Positions 1 through 5,827 of a DNA stretch of 10,739 nucleotides are shown piece by piece (the first letter of the stretch is position 1; every line of letters begins with the position of its first letter). Below the pieces are notes generated by a model that worked only from the letters and a program-made list of their open reading frames with translations, was not told where the DNA came from and did no database searches. This DNA is from Bdellovibrionales bacterium RBG_16_40_8 (GTDB taxonomy: Bacteria; Bdellovibrionota; Bdellovibrionia; Bdellovibrionales; UBA1609). The stretch covers positions 37,911 through 48,649 of the forward strand of contig MEPT01000099.1 of assembly GCA_001769925.1 (NCBI GenBank), written 5' to 3'. The position numbers were made by a program, and so were the translations under genes.

Positions 1-367
1 GAATAAAGGCTACATCACAATTATTCGCCCCGCGAAAAGGCTCTTCGTGAATCATTCGCACATTAGCTTTTTTTAATCTTCGTAAAATTTCATGAATATC
101 GTTCACACGCAGGCAAATATGATGAATTCCTGGCCCGCGCTTGTTTAAGAATTTTGCAACAGTACTATCTGCGTGCGTGGGTTCAATAAGTTCAATACGT
201 GAAGAATTTTTCAGTGTAAACATTTTAACTCGAACCTTCTCGGATTCAATAACTTCAATATGACCTTCAGCAAATCCCATTGCTTTATATAAATGCTCTG
301 CTTCGGCTAAAGACTTAACGGCTATTCCAACGTGATCAAACTCAAAATCATTTAAAATGTTTTGCAT
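1..367 (-). CDS. mce: Methylmalonyl-CoA epimerase, C-terminus cut by window edge
   Basis: Interconverts (R)- and (S)-methylmalonyl-CoA in the propionyl-CoA to succinyl-CoA route; cytoplasmic VOC/glyoxalase-fold metalloenzyme. Translating the minus strand from the ATG at 367 gives 122 uninterrupted codons. Family landmarks are F-D-H-V-G-I-A-V (residues 10-17, with metal-ligand His12), R-I-E-L-I-E-P (57-63, Glu59 where the Propionibacterium enzyme has a Gln ligand), G-P-G-I-H-H-I-C-L-R-V (78-88, second metal His) and N-C-D-V-A-F-I at the edge. Known family members are about 130-150 residues, so only about 10-25 residues are missing; these should hold the last metal ligand, a Glu. The start lies inside the end of the upstream HIT gene (20-nt overlap, different frame), which suggests translational coupling. 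Last visible gene of the cmk-rpsA-sppA-HIT operon. The ATG at 367 was chosen because it puts His12 at the usual distance from the N-terminus. A generic VOC-family enzyme is the alternative. Confidence 0.88.
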   Translation of the reverse strand, partial: MQNILNDFEFDHVGIAVKSLAEAEHLYKAMGFAEGHIEVIESEKVRVKMFTLKNSSRIELIEPTHADSTVAKFLNKRGPGIHHICLRVNDIHEILRRLKKANVRMIHEEPFRGANNCDVAFI

Positions 368-887
368 AACGCTCATATACAACTTCTAGTGATTCAGAAA
401 TAACTTTAGTTTCAGCAATAAGCGGAAAAAAATTTGTATCACCGTGCCATCTCGGAATCACGTGCCAGTGAAGATGTTCTGGAATGCCGGCCCCAGCAAT
501 TGATCCCATGTTAAGCCCTATATTCATACCCTGCACTCGATATTCAGATTTGACAATAGAGATGGCTTTTCTCAACAATTTTTGCAATTCAGTATATTCA
601 ATTGTAGATAGTTCAAGAAGGTCTCCGCAATGACGCGTGGGTAAAACCATTACATGACCTGAATTGTACGGATACTTATTTAACACCAGCATTGCTTGTT
701 CGTTCTTGTGTATGCATAGGCTAGAAAACTCTTCGCCCTGATCCCTAGCCGAACAAAAAACACAACAATCAGTTTTGTATATCTTACGCAGATACGGCAA
801 ACGATCTGGTCGCAAAATAAAATTTCTCTCTTGTGGCCAGATATCAGCGAGAAGCGAAGATCTCTTTGATCTTTTTTTCTTCGCCAT
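348..887 (-). CDS. HIT-family protein (Ap4A phosphorylase/hydrolase-like)
   Basis: Histidine-triad nucleotide-binding protein of 179 residues, cytoplasmic; members hydrolyse or phosphorolyse nucleotide phosphoanhydrides or phosphoramidates. The signature E-H-L-H-W-H-V-I-P-R-W occupies residues 137-147, with the triad at His138, His140 and His142; by family precedent His140 would be the nucleophile. A C-V-F-C pair at 42-45 plus nearby histidines looks like the structural zinc site of many HIT enzymes. K-Y-P-Y-N-S-G-H at 71-78 and N-M-G-S-I-A-G-A-G-I-P-E at 126-137 are the usual substrate-pocket strands. The H-W-H-V-I-P-R-W-x-G-D-x-N-F form resembles the actinobacterial Ap4A phosphorylase subgroup; this is inference, and the substrate cannot be read from sequence. 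The lysine/arginine-rich N-terminal 9 residues look like a flexible tail. Its ATG shares one base with the sppA stop (TGATG), and its own end overlaps the epimerase start. Confidence 0.9.
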   Translation of the reverse strand: MAKKKRSKRSSLLADIWPQERNFILRPDRLPYLRKIYKTDCCVFCSARDQGEEFSSLCIHKNEQAMLVLNKYPYNSGHVMVLPTRHCGDLLELSTIEYTELQKLLRKAISIVKSEYRVQGMNIGLNMGSIAGAGIPEHLHWHVIPRWHGDTNFFPLIAETKVISESLEVVYERYAKHFK

Positions 888-1804
888 CAGAAGTTAGCTC
901 CAGGCATAATAAAAAGTGGTTGACCAATCAGACGCAAACCCATTTCTTCACGTAAAGCTGAACTGATCGATAAGCGACTTTTTGCTTCAGCAAAGATATC
1001 ACTCAATACGCCAAGACGTTTTGGCGGAGGAATAAAAATTTTTGGCTTAGTCCCAAGACCTGAAAGTTGCCCCACGATTTGTGTAGCATCTTCAAGTGTT
1101 CCTATTTGATTGGCAAATTTAAGTGCTACAGCCGTAGCTCCGGTAAACACCCTGCCGTCACTATATTTGTTTACAAAATCTAGTGGCAGATGTCGCGCGC
1201 TCGCAACAGCGGTCTTAAACTGCAAAAGCACTTCATTAGCTAAATCTTGAAATAACTGTTTTTCATCGTCGCGCATCTCGCGATACTCAGCCCCAGAATC
1301 TTTATATTGACCAGTCTTTATGGTATAGCGCTTGATCTTTGCCCACTCATAGAGCTTTTCAAGATTAGCAAACTCCATTATGACGCCTATAGAACCAAGC
1401 ATACTACCAGGATTAGTGATAATTTTGTCAGCTGCTACCGCAGCATAATACGCACCACTTGCCGCTAGACCGAGACAAGATACCACCACAGGCTTTTTCA
1501 ATTCTGCACGCACACGCTTAATCTCTGAATAAAGTTCTTGGCTAGGACCAACAACCCCACCAGGAGAATTAATTTGAATCAAAACACCTTTTATCTTGTC
1601 TTCTTTGGCATATTTTCTGAGATTTTCAAGAAACTCATCGCCATTAATAATTACACCCTCTAACTTAAGGAATAAAATAGAGGGTTTCGCAAGCTTAGGC
1701 TCATGAATATATAATTCATCTATTATGCCATTCACCATCATAAAACAGCCAGCAAAAAACATGACAATCATGACGATGAAAACGGTACCTAAAAACTTGC
1801 GCAT
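887..1804 (-). CDS. sppA: Signal peptide peptidase SppA, short 36K type
   Basis: Membrane-anchored serine protease (peptidase family S49) that degrades signal peptides left in the membrane after secretion. It has 305 residues, the length of the single-domain form rather than the about 600-residue duplicated E. coli form. Residues 4-24 form one hydrophobic anchor. The catalytic Ser is Ser116 in L-A-A-S-G-A-Y-Y and the general base is Lys168 in G-Q-Y-K-D-S-G. Their 52-residue spacing equals the Ser147/Lys199 spacing known for Bacillus SppA. I-N-S-P-G-G at 78-83 is the conserved oxyanion-side loop and N-P-G-S-M-L-G-S-I-G-V at 131-141 the next family block. F-A-G-C at 17-20 resembles a lipobox with an unusual Phe at -3, so lipidation is possible but unproven. 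The ATG directly follows the rpsA TAA with no gap, implying coupling to S1 translation; a cmk-rpsA-sppA order is, from memory, usual in delta-proteobacterial genomes. Confidence 0.95.
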   Translation of the reverse strand: MRKFLGTVFIVMIVMFFAGCFMMVNGIIDELYIHEPKLAKPSILFLKLEGVIINGDEFLENLRKYAKEDKIKGVLIQINSPGGVVGPSQELYSEIKRVRAELKKPVVVSCLGLAASGAYYAAVAADKIITNPGSMLGSIGVIMEFANLEKLYEWAKIKRYTIKTGQYKDSGAEYREMRDDEKQLFQDLANEVLLQFKTAVASARHLPLDFVNKYSDGRVFTGATAVALKFANQIGTLEDATQIVGQLSGLGTKPKIFIPPPKRLGVLSDIFAEAKSRLSISSALREEMGLRLIGQPLFIMPGANF

Positions 1805-3634
1805 TTACTCATCTTTTTTAGCAGAATTTGCATCCTTCAGCGCATCCGCAAACAAGTCGCCCAGACTTGCTTTCGAAGTAGCCGTAGCCTTTTTCACGTA
1901 GTCTGCCACGTCAGCTTTCTGCTCTCTTAATTTCACAAGTTTTGCACTCAGAGCAATTTTACGTGAATCTTTATCAATAGAGACGACTTCGGCGCGAATT
2001 GTTTCTCCAACTTTTACAACATCCTCAGGCTTTTCAACCCGTTTCTGCGAAAGTTCAGAAATATGAATAAGCCCTTCTATATTTTCGTCTAACTCGACAA
2101 ACACTCCAAAATCAGCAGATTTAACCACTTTAACATCATGTTGAGTGCCGATTGCAAAATTCTGATCAACCATGGCCCATGGGTCAGATTCAAGCTGTTT
2201 AGCGCCAAGGCTAAACCGCTCATTTTCAATATCAACTCCGAGAACTACGGCCCTTATCTTCTGGCCTTTTTGATAAAGTTCAGACGGATGATTTATTCGT
2301 TTTGTCCATGAAAAATCAGAGATATGAACTAATCCATCAATCCCCTCTTCAACGCCCACAAATACGCCAAAATCTGTAATAGATTTAACTTCACCCTCAA
2401 TAATAGTACCTGGAGGATAAGATTCTTTAAGCTCAACCCACGGATTCTGTTGCAACTGCTTCATACCTAGGCTGATACGTCGGTTTTCTTGATCTACTTC
2501 AAGCACCTGTACCTCAACCTCATCATCTACCTTAACAATTTGATTGGGGTGCTTAACTCGCTTAGTCCAACTCATTTCGCTAACATGTATAAGCCCTTCA
2601 ACTCCCTCAGCTAAAGCCACAAAAGCACCATAGTCAGTCAAACTAACGATTTTGCCTTTTATGCGCTTGCCAGGGACAAACTGTGCCGCCACTACAAGCC
2701 ATGGGTCTTCTTTGAGTTGCTTATAGCCAAGGCTCACTCTCTCTTTTGAGTTGTCATATTTTAGCACAACTACCTCGATCTCATCGCCGACATTAAGAAT
2801 CTCTGATGGATGCTTAATGCGGCCCCAACTCATGTCAGTAATATGTAGAAGACCGTCCATGCCACCTAGGTCAATAAATGCACCGTAGTCAGTGATATTT
2901 TTCACTACTCCGTGAACGCGAGAGCCTTCTTTCATTGCGTCTAGAGTTTGCGTACGTAAGCTTTCACGCTCTTGTTCTAGAAGTGCTCTGCGAGAAAGAA
3001 CTATGTTACCGCGACGTTTATTGAATTTTATTACTTTAAACTTATAGGTTTTACCTATGTATTGATCCATATTTCTAACAGGGCGTAAATCAATTTGGCT
3101 TCCGGGCAAAAAGGCCTTCACGCCAATATCAACACTTAAACCACCCTTAACTTTAGCGATTATTGTGCCCTCGATAACCTCTTCGGTCTCGGCCGCACGA
3201 GATATGTCGTCCCAAGCGCGTAGCATGTCGGCTTTGTCTTTAGATAATACAATCATGCCGTTTTCGTTTTCAATTTTATCAATAAAAACCTGAACATCCT
3301 GACCTACTTCGACATTGCGAACCCCTTCGACAATGCGAAACTCACTAATCGGGATCAAACCCTCACTCTTATAATTGATATCTACCAGCACATAATCAGA
3401 TTGAACCTCGACAACACGGCCTGAGACTACGTCTCCGACTTTGAAATCTTTTTTATCCAGAGATTCGGCGAATAGTTTTTCAAACGAATTGTCTTTGTTA
3501 CTTTTTTTCTCAAATGTGAAAAGACTCGGATTAGCTGGAACCTTTTCGTCATTAGCGTCAAGTGCTGCAAGCACCTCGTCTAACTGTGTCTTGGCCTTCG
3601 ATTTTTGTGCTCTATTACTATCAATCATTTGCAA
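1805..3634 (-). CDS. rpsA: 30S ribosomal protein S1
   Basis: RNA-binding ribosomal protein that brings mRNA to the 30S subunit. Six S1 (OB-fold) repeats are visible at about residues 64-132, 151-215, 236-304, 322-391, 408-477 and 496-563. Repeats 3-6 carry the classic D-[YF]-G-[AV]-F-V/I core and an H-[IV]-[ST]-[ED]-[ML]-[SW] strand, and 1-2 are more divergent, as in E. coli S1. Total is 609 residues, against 557 in E. coli; the excess is an about 60-residue charged N-terminal extension plus a C-terminal tail ending S-A-K-K-D-E. Start choice is open: a TTG at 3634 lies 6 nt after a perfect AGGAGG (3641-3646), and an ATG two codons later (3628) lies 12 nt after it. Spacing favours TTG, codon preference favours ATG. 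Downstream sppA starts with zero gap. Expression probably comes from the promoter overlapping the cmk stop as well as from cmk read-through. Confidence 0.97.
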   Translation of the reverse strand: MQMIDSNRAQKSKAKTQLDEVLAALDANDEKVPANPSLFTFEKKSNKDNSFEKLFAESLDKKDFKVGDVVSGRVVEVQSDYVLVDINYKSEGLIPISEFRIVEGVRNVEVGQDVQVFIDKIENENGMIVLSKDKADMLRAWDDISRAAETEEVIEGTIIAKVKGGLSVDIGVKAFLPGSQIDLRPVRNMDQYIGKTYKFKVIKFNKRRGNIVLSRRALLEQERESLRTQTLDAMKEGSRVHGVVKNITDYGAFIDLGGMDGLLHITDMSWGRIKHPSEILNVGDEIEVVVLKYDNSKERVSLGYKQLKEDPWLVVAAQFVPGKRIKGKIVSLTDYGAFVALAEGVEGLIHVSEMSWTKRVKHPNQIVKVDDEVEVQVLEVDQENRRISLGMKQLQQNPWVELKESYPPGTIIEGEVKSITDFGVFVGVEEGIDGLVHISDFSWTKRINHPSELYQKGQKIRAVVLGVDIENERFSLGAKQLESDPWAMVDQNFAIGTQHDVKVVKSADFGVFVELDENIEGLIHISELSQKRVEKPEDVVKVGETIRAEVVSIDKDSRKIALSAKLVKLREQKADVADYVKKATATSKASLGDLFADALKDANSAKKDE

Positions 3635-3640
3635 TTGTTA

Positions 3641-3646
3641 CCTCCT
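3641..3646 (-). promoter_or_regulatory. Strong Shine-Dalgarno of rpsA
   Basis: AGGAGG on the minus strand, a perfect match to the anti-SD of 16S rRNA. It lies 6 nt from the TTG and 12 nt from the ATG of rpsA. Unlike E. coli rpsA, which lacks a good SD, this gene has a full one, so the E. coli type of S1 autoregulation should not be assumed. Confidence 0.8.
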
Positions 3647-3712
3647 GCGGTGAACTCTGCTCGAACTCCTTATAATAGAGCTCATAATGTTGAACTCATA
3701 TACGCTCAGGAG
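3641..3712 (-). promoter_or_regulatory. rpsA leader with anti-SD and GAGYTC repeats
   Basis: The minus-strand leader contains four copies of GAGYTC, on the plus strand at 3692-3697, 3678-3683, 3663-3668 and 3652-3657 (spacings 14, 15 and 11 nt). As RNA each copy can pair with any other, counting G-U pairs, so several exclusive stem-loops are possible. Upstream, CTCCTG (3707-3712) is exactly complementary to CAGGAG (3642-3647) at the Shine-Dalgarno, a candidate sequester. A further GAGCTC sits at the cmk end (3754-3759). Repeats and complementarity are read directly; a regulatory role is inference. Confidence 0.4.
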
Positions 3713-3732
3713 CAAGGCATCATCCCCAGCTC

Positions 3733-3761
3733 GTTATAGTGGGTTCGTAGCTAGAGCTCAA
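3733..3761 (-). promoter_or_regulatory. Sigma-70-like promoter of rpsA
   Basis: On the minus strand TTGAGC (3756-3761, 4 of 6 matches to TTGACA) and TATAAC (3733-3738, 5 of 6 matches to TATAAT) are separated by exactly 17 nt. Transcription would begin near 3726, giving a leader of about 90 nt. The -35 box lies within the last codons of cmk, so rpsA and the genes after it can be transcribed independently of cmk. Confidence 0.5.
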
Positions 3762-4419
3762 GCTCTTTCATAACCAATTTATTAATAAGTTCCACGACTT
3801 CGTTTAAATTATGGCTTGAACTATCGATAACATGGGCCTCAGCCGGAATTTGCATGGGTGCCGCCTTGCGGGTGCTATCTTGCCTGTCACGTAATTGCTG
3901 CGAATTCATTGTTTCTTCTATATTTTTGCCTTCTTCTTTGGCCCGACGCTCAGCACGACTTTCGCTACCAGCCGTTAAATATATTTTTACTGCCGCGTGC
4001 GGAAAAACAACAGTGCCACAATCCCGACCCTCAGCCACCAAACCCTTGACCCCAACGGCACATTGCCTTTGTGCCGCCAGTAAATTCTCTCTAACTTTGG
4101 GGTAACGGCTTACTAAACTGGCCGCCGCTCCGATTTCCTCGCTATAAATTTCAGCAGTTACATCTTCTTCACGTAAATATATTTTAGTACGCTCAGAAGA
4201 GGTCCTAACCTCCCAAATTTCTGACGCACAGAGTTTTGAAAGAGCATCTTCGTCGTCTAACGAAATGGCCTCTCGTTTAGCTACATAAGCTAGACCGCGA
4301 TAAAAAGCTCCTGTTGAAACCCATGCCCAACCATGAATTTCAGCAATTCTGCGACTCGCCGAAGTCTTGCCGGATGCTACCGGCCCATCAATAGTAATAA
4401 TAATCGGTGCTGATTTCAT
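3751..4419 (-). CDS. cmk: Cytidylate kinase
   Basis: Phosphorylates CMP and dCMP to the diphosphates with ATP; cytoplasmic, pyrimidine salvage and dNTP supply. It has 222 residues, typical of the family. The P-loop is G-P-V-A-S-G-K-T at residues 12-19. S-T-G-A-F-Y-R at 35-41 is the CMP-binding block, V-A-E-G-R-D-C-G-T-V-V-F-P at 128-140 contains the base-recognition Arg/Asp pair (R132, D133), and R-D-R-Q-D-S-T-R-K-A-A-P-M at 177-189 is the lid and CMP-contact region. Gly-Arg-Asp is followed by Cys where Ile is common, a mild variation. First gene of the cmk-rpsA operon and divergent from the hydantoinase-like pair with only 25 nt between start codons. No Shine-Dalgarno precedes the ATG (the upstream 25 nt are U/A-rich), and the best promoter lies so close that the message may be nearly leaderless. 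Confidence 0.96.
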   Translation of the reverse strand: MKSAPIIITIDGPVASGKTSASRRIAEIHGWAWVSTGAFYRGLAYVAKREAISLDDEDALSKLCASEIWEVRTSSERTKIYLREEDVTAEIYSEEIGAAASLVSRYPKVRENLLAAQRQCAVGVKGLVAEGRDCGTVVFPHAAVKIYLTAGSESRAERRAKEEGKNIEETMNSQQLRDRQDSTRKAAPMQIPAEAHVIDSSSHNLNEVVELINKLVMKELEL

Positions 4420-4428
4420 AAGAAAATT

Positions 4429-4457
4429 AAAATAGAATGAAGAGATGGTCTGGTCAA
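4429..4457 (-). promoter_or_regulatory. Candidate cmk promoter inside the divergent gene's start
   Basis: TTGACC (4452-4457, 5 of 6) and TATTTT (4429-4434, 4 of 6) on the minus strand, 17-nt spacer. The -35 box overlaps codons 3-5 of the divergent hydantoinase A-like gene. The start point would be near 4422, only a few bases before the cmk ATG at 4419, giving an almost leaderless mRNA, which fits the absence of a Shine-Dalgarno there. Confidence 0.4.
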
Positions 4458-5827
4458 TTGGATTACACGCTGGAGAATCGGTTACAGAAATTGTCGCGCG
4501 CCAAACCGGCTCTCAAGAATCGCCATTATCTAAAAGTCGCGTATTGTCAGCGCAAAACTCAACTGCAGAAGTTCTGCAACAATTCATAACTCAGCATAAT
4601 ATCACGCAAATTTCGCGAGTACGAATTCTGACCCAACTCTCACACTCGATAATAGCCTCAGCTCATGGCACATCACCTGCAGTTTTAACAACCCTTGGTT
4701 TTGAAAATTGGCTAGAACTTTGCCTCCCACTTAAAAACAATCACTTCACCACCAGACCAGAACGAATTTCATCATATATTGATCGTGAACTTGTTTTTGG
4801 AGCTAATGAGCGCACCAACGCTCAAGGTCATATTGAAAAAATTTTAGATGAGGCTGAGTTAGAGTTCTTAGTTACAAAACTTTCTATGCATGGCATTAAA
4901 AATGTGGCTATTTGCTTTCTACACTCACAATTAAATAATGAAAACGAGCGCCGAGCTAAACAATTTCTTGAAAATCAAGGGTTTAAAGTATTTGTTAGCT
5001 CAAACTATGCAAACGATGATGAAAAAAGCAGATTCTGGACTGCCATTTTAAATGCCTATGTAGAGCCACTATGTAATGAAAAACTATCGTCACTGGCTAC
5101 AACATTGCAAAACTATTTAACACCTGAAGCTGACGTAAAGCTTGGTCCACATTTATTTTCTGAAATATTATCTGGGCGTATTTCACACCTTGAGGCTGGC
5201 TTTTCTTTGCATAACTTTTTAATAGAGAGGTTTGCTAAATCCGCACAACTTTTTTACTGCGGACTTGAGAAATTTTTGCTTTTTAAACCAACTTCTCAAA
5301 AAAAAGATACTTGGTCTAATTCGGCTTTTTCTTTAGTCGTTTCTCATTACGACTTTATAGAAACAAAAATTCAGCCCTTAACAAAACTCGGCAAAAGCTT
5401 TTTTTGCGATTTAGCTTTTTTAAATGATAAAATCGCATTTGACCCCGGCCCTATGGTTCTAGGCCGAGGGATGAATCTTACAGTATTTGATTTACTATCA
5501 TTAAACTCAGATTTTGCCTCTATTTTGGGGGTAGCCGAAAAAATTAGCGAACGCGGTCAAACTAGGGTACGTGAAACACTTTCTGCTTACTCACGGCACA
5601 TATCTGAAGGCTCTCGCATAACAGCTGAAGAGCTTCTGCAAAATCTTTTACAGATGGCAGTTAATAGTTGGCGAAGCGAACTTGGCCATGATTTAACGGG
5701 AGAATCTATTGTTCTTTGTGGTCCACTGGCAACAAGTGTACAAAAGCTAATTGGTGGTAAAACCATAGGCGATGATTTTTTCGCAGTGTCTTCTCTTTTG
5801 GTTGAAGACATGGATGAAACTTCATGA
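4445..5827 (+). CDS. hyuA: Divergent hydantoinase/oxoprolinase A-type subunit (HyuA-like, probably non-canonical)
   Basis: Resembles the A subunit of the hydantoinase/5-oxoprolinase/acetone carboxylase family, normally an ATP-using ASKHA-fold subunit paired with a B subunit. Recognisable blocks are L-T-T-L-G-F-E-N-W-L-E-L (residues 81-92), N-V-A-I-C-F-L-H-S (153-161) with N-E-N-E-R-R (165-170), I-L-N-A-Y-V-E-P-L (201-209), L-S-G-R (242-245) and D-P-G-P-M-V-L-G-R-G (333-342). Motifs that should bind ATP or substrate are eroded: the N-terminal D-x-G-G-T-F-T-D reads L-H-A-G-E-S-V-T, the central F-D-M-G-G-T-S-T-D region reads F-Y-C-G-L-E-K-F, and the late G-G-A-G-P reads L-C-G-P-L-A. At 460 residues it lacks about 150-200 C-terminal residues of the usual about 680. 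The frame is intact and ends in an ATGA overlap with the B-type gene, so selection on the pair is likely. It may be a scaffold or regulatory partner. The ATG is the first possible start after an in-frame TAG; its Shine-Dalgarno is poor. Family comparison is from memory. Confidence 0.7.
   Translation: MVWSIGLHAGESVTEIVARQTGSQESPLSKSRVLSAQNSTAEVLQQFITQHNITQISRVRILTQLSHSIIASAHGTSPAVLTTLGFENWLELCLPLKNNHFTTRPERISSYIDRELVFGANERTNAQGHIEKILDEAELEFLVTKLSMHGIKNVAICFLHSQLNNENERRAKQFLENQGFKVFVSSNYANDDEKSRFWTAILNAYVEPLCNEKLSSLATTLQNYLTPEADVKLGPHLFSEILSGRISHLEAGFSLHNFLIERFAKSAQLFYCGLEKFLLFKPTSQKKDTWSNSAFSLVVSHYDFIETKIQPLTKLGKSFFCDLAFLNDKIAFDPGPMVLGRGMNLTVFDLLSLNSDFASILGVAEKISERGQTRVRETLSAYSRHISEGSRITAEELLQNLLQMAVNSWRSELGHDLTGESIVLCGPLATSVQKLIGGKTIGDDFFAVSSLLVEDMDETS

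Noticed and set aside
3441..3653. 70-residue plus-strand frame opposite the rpsA start, and similar frames opposite cmk, ilvA and the hydantoinase pair.
   Set aside because: Each lies wholly or almost wholly within a well-supported gene on the other strand or in another frame, with Ser/Pro/Leu-rich composition typical of shadow frames.
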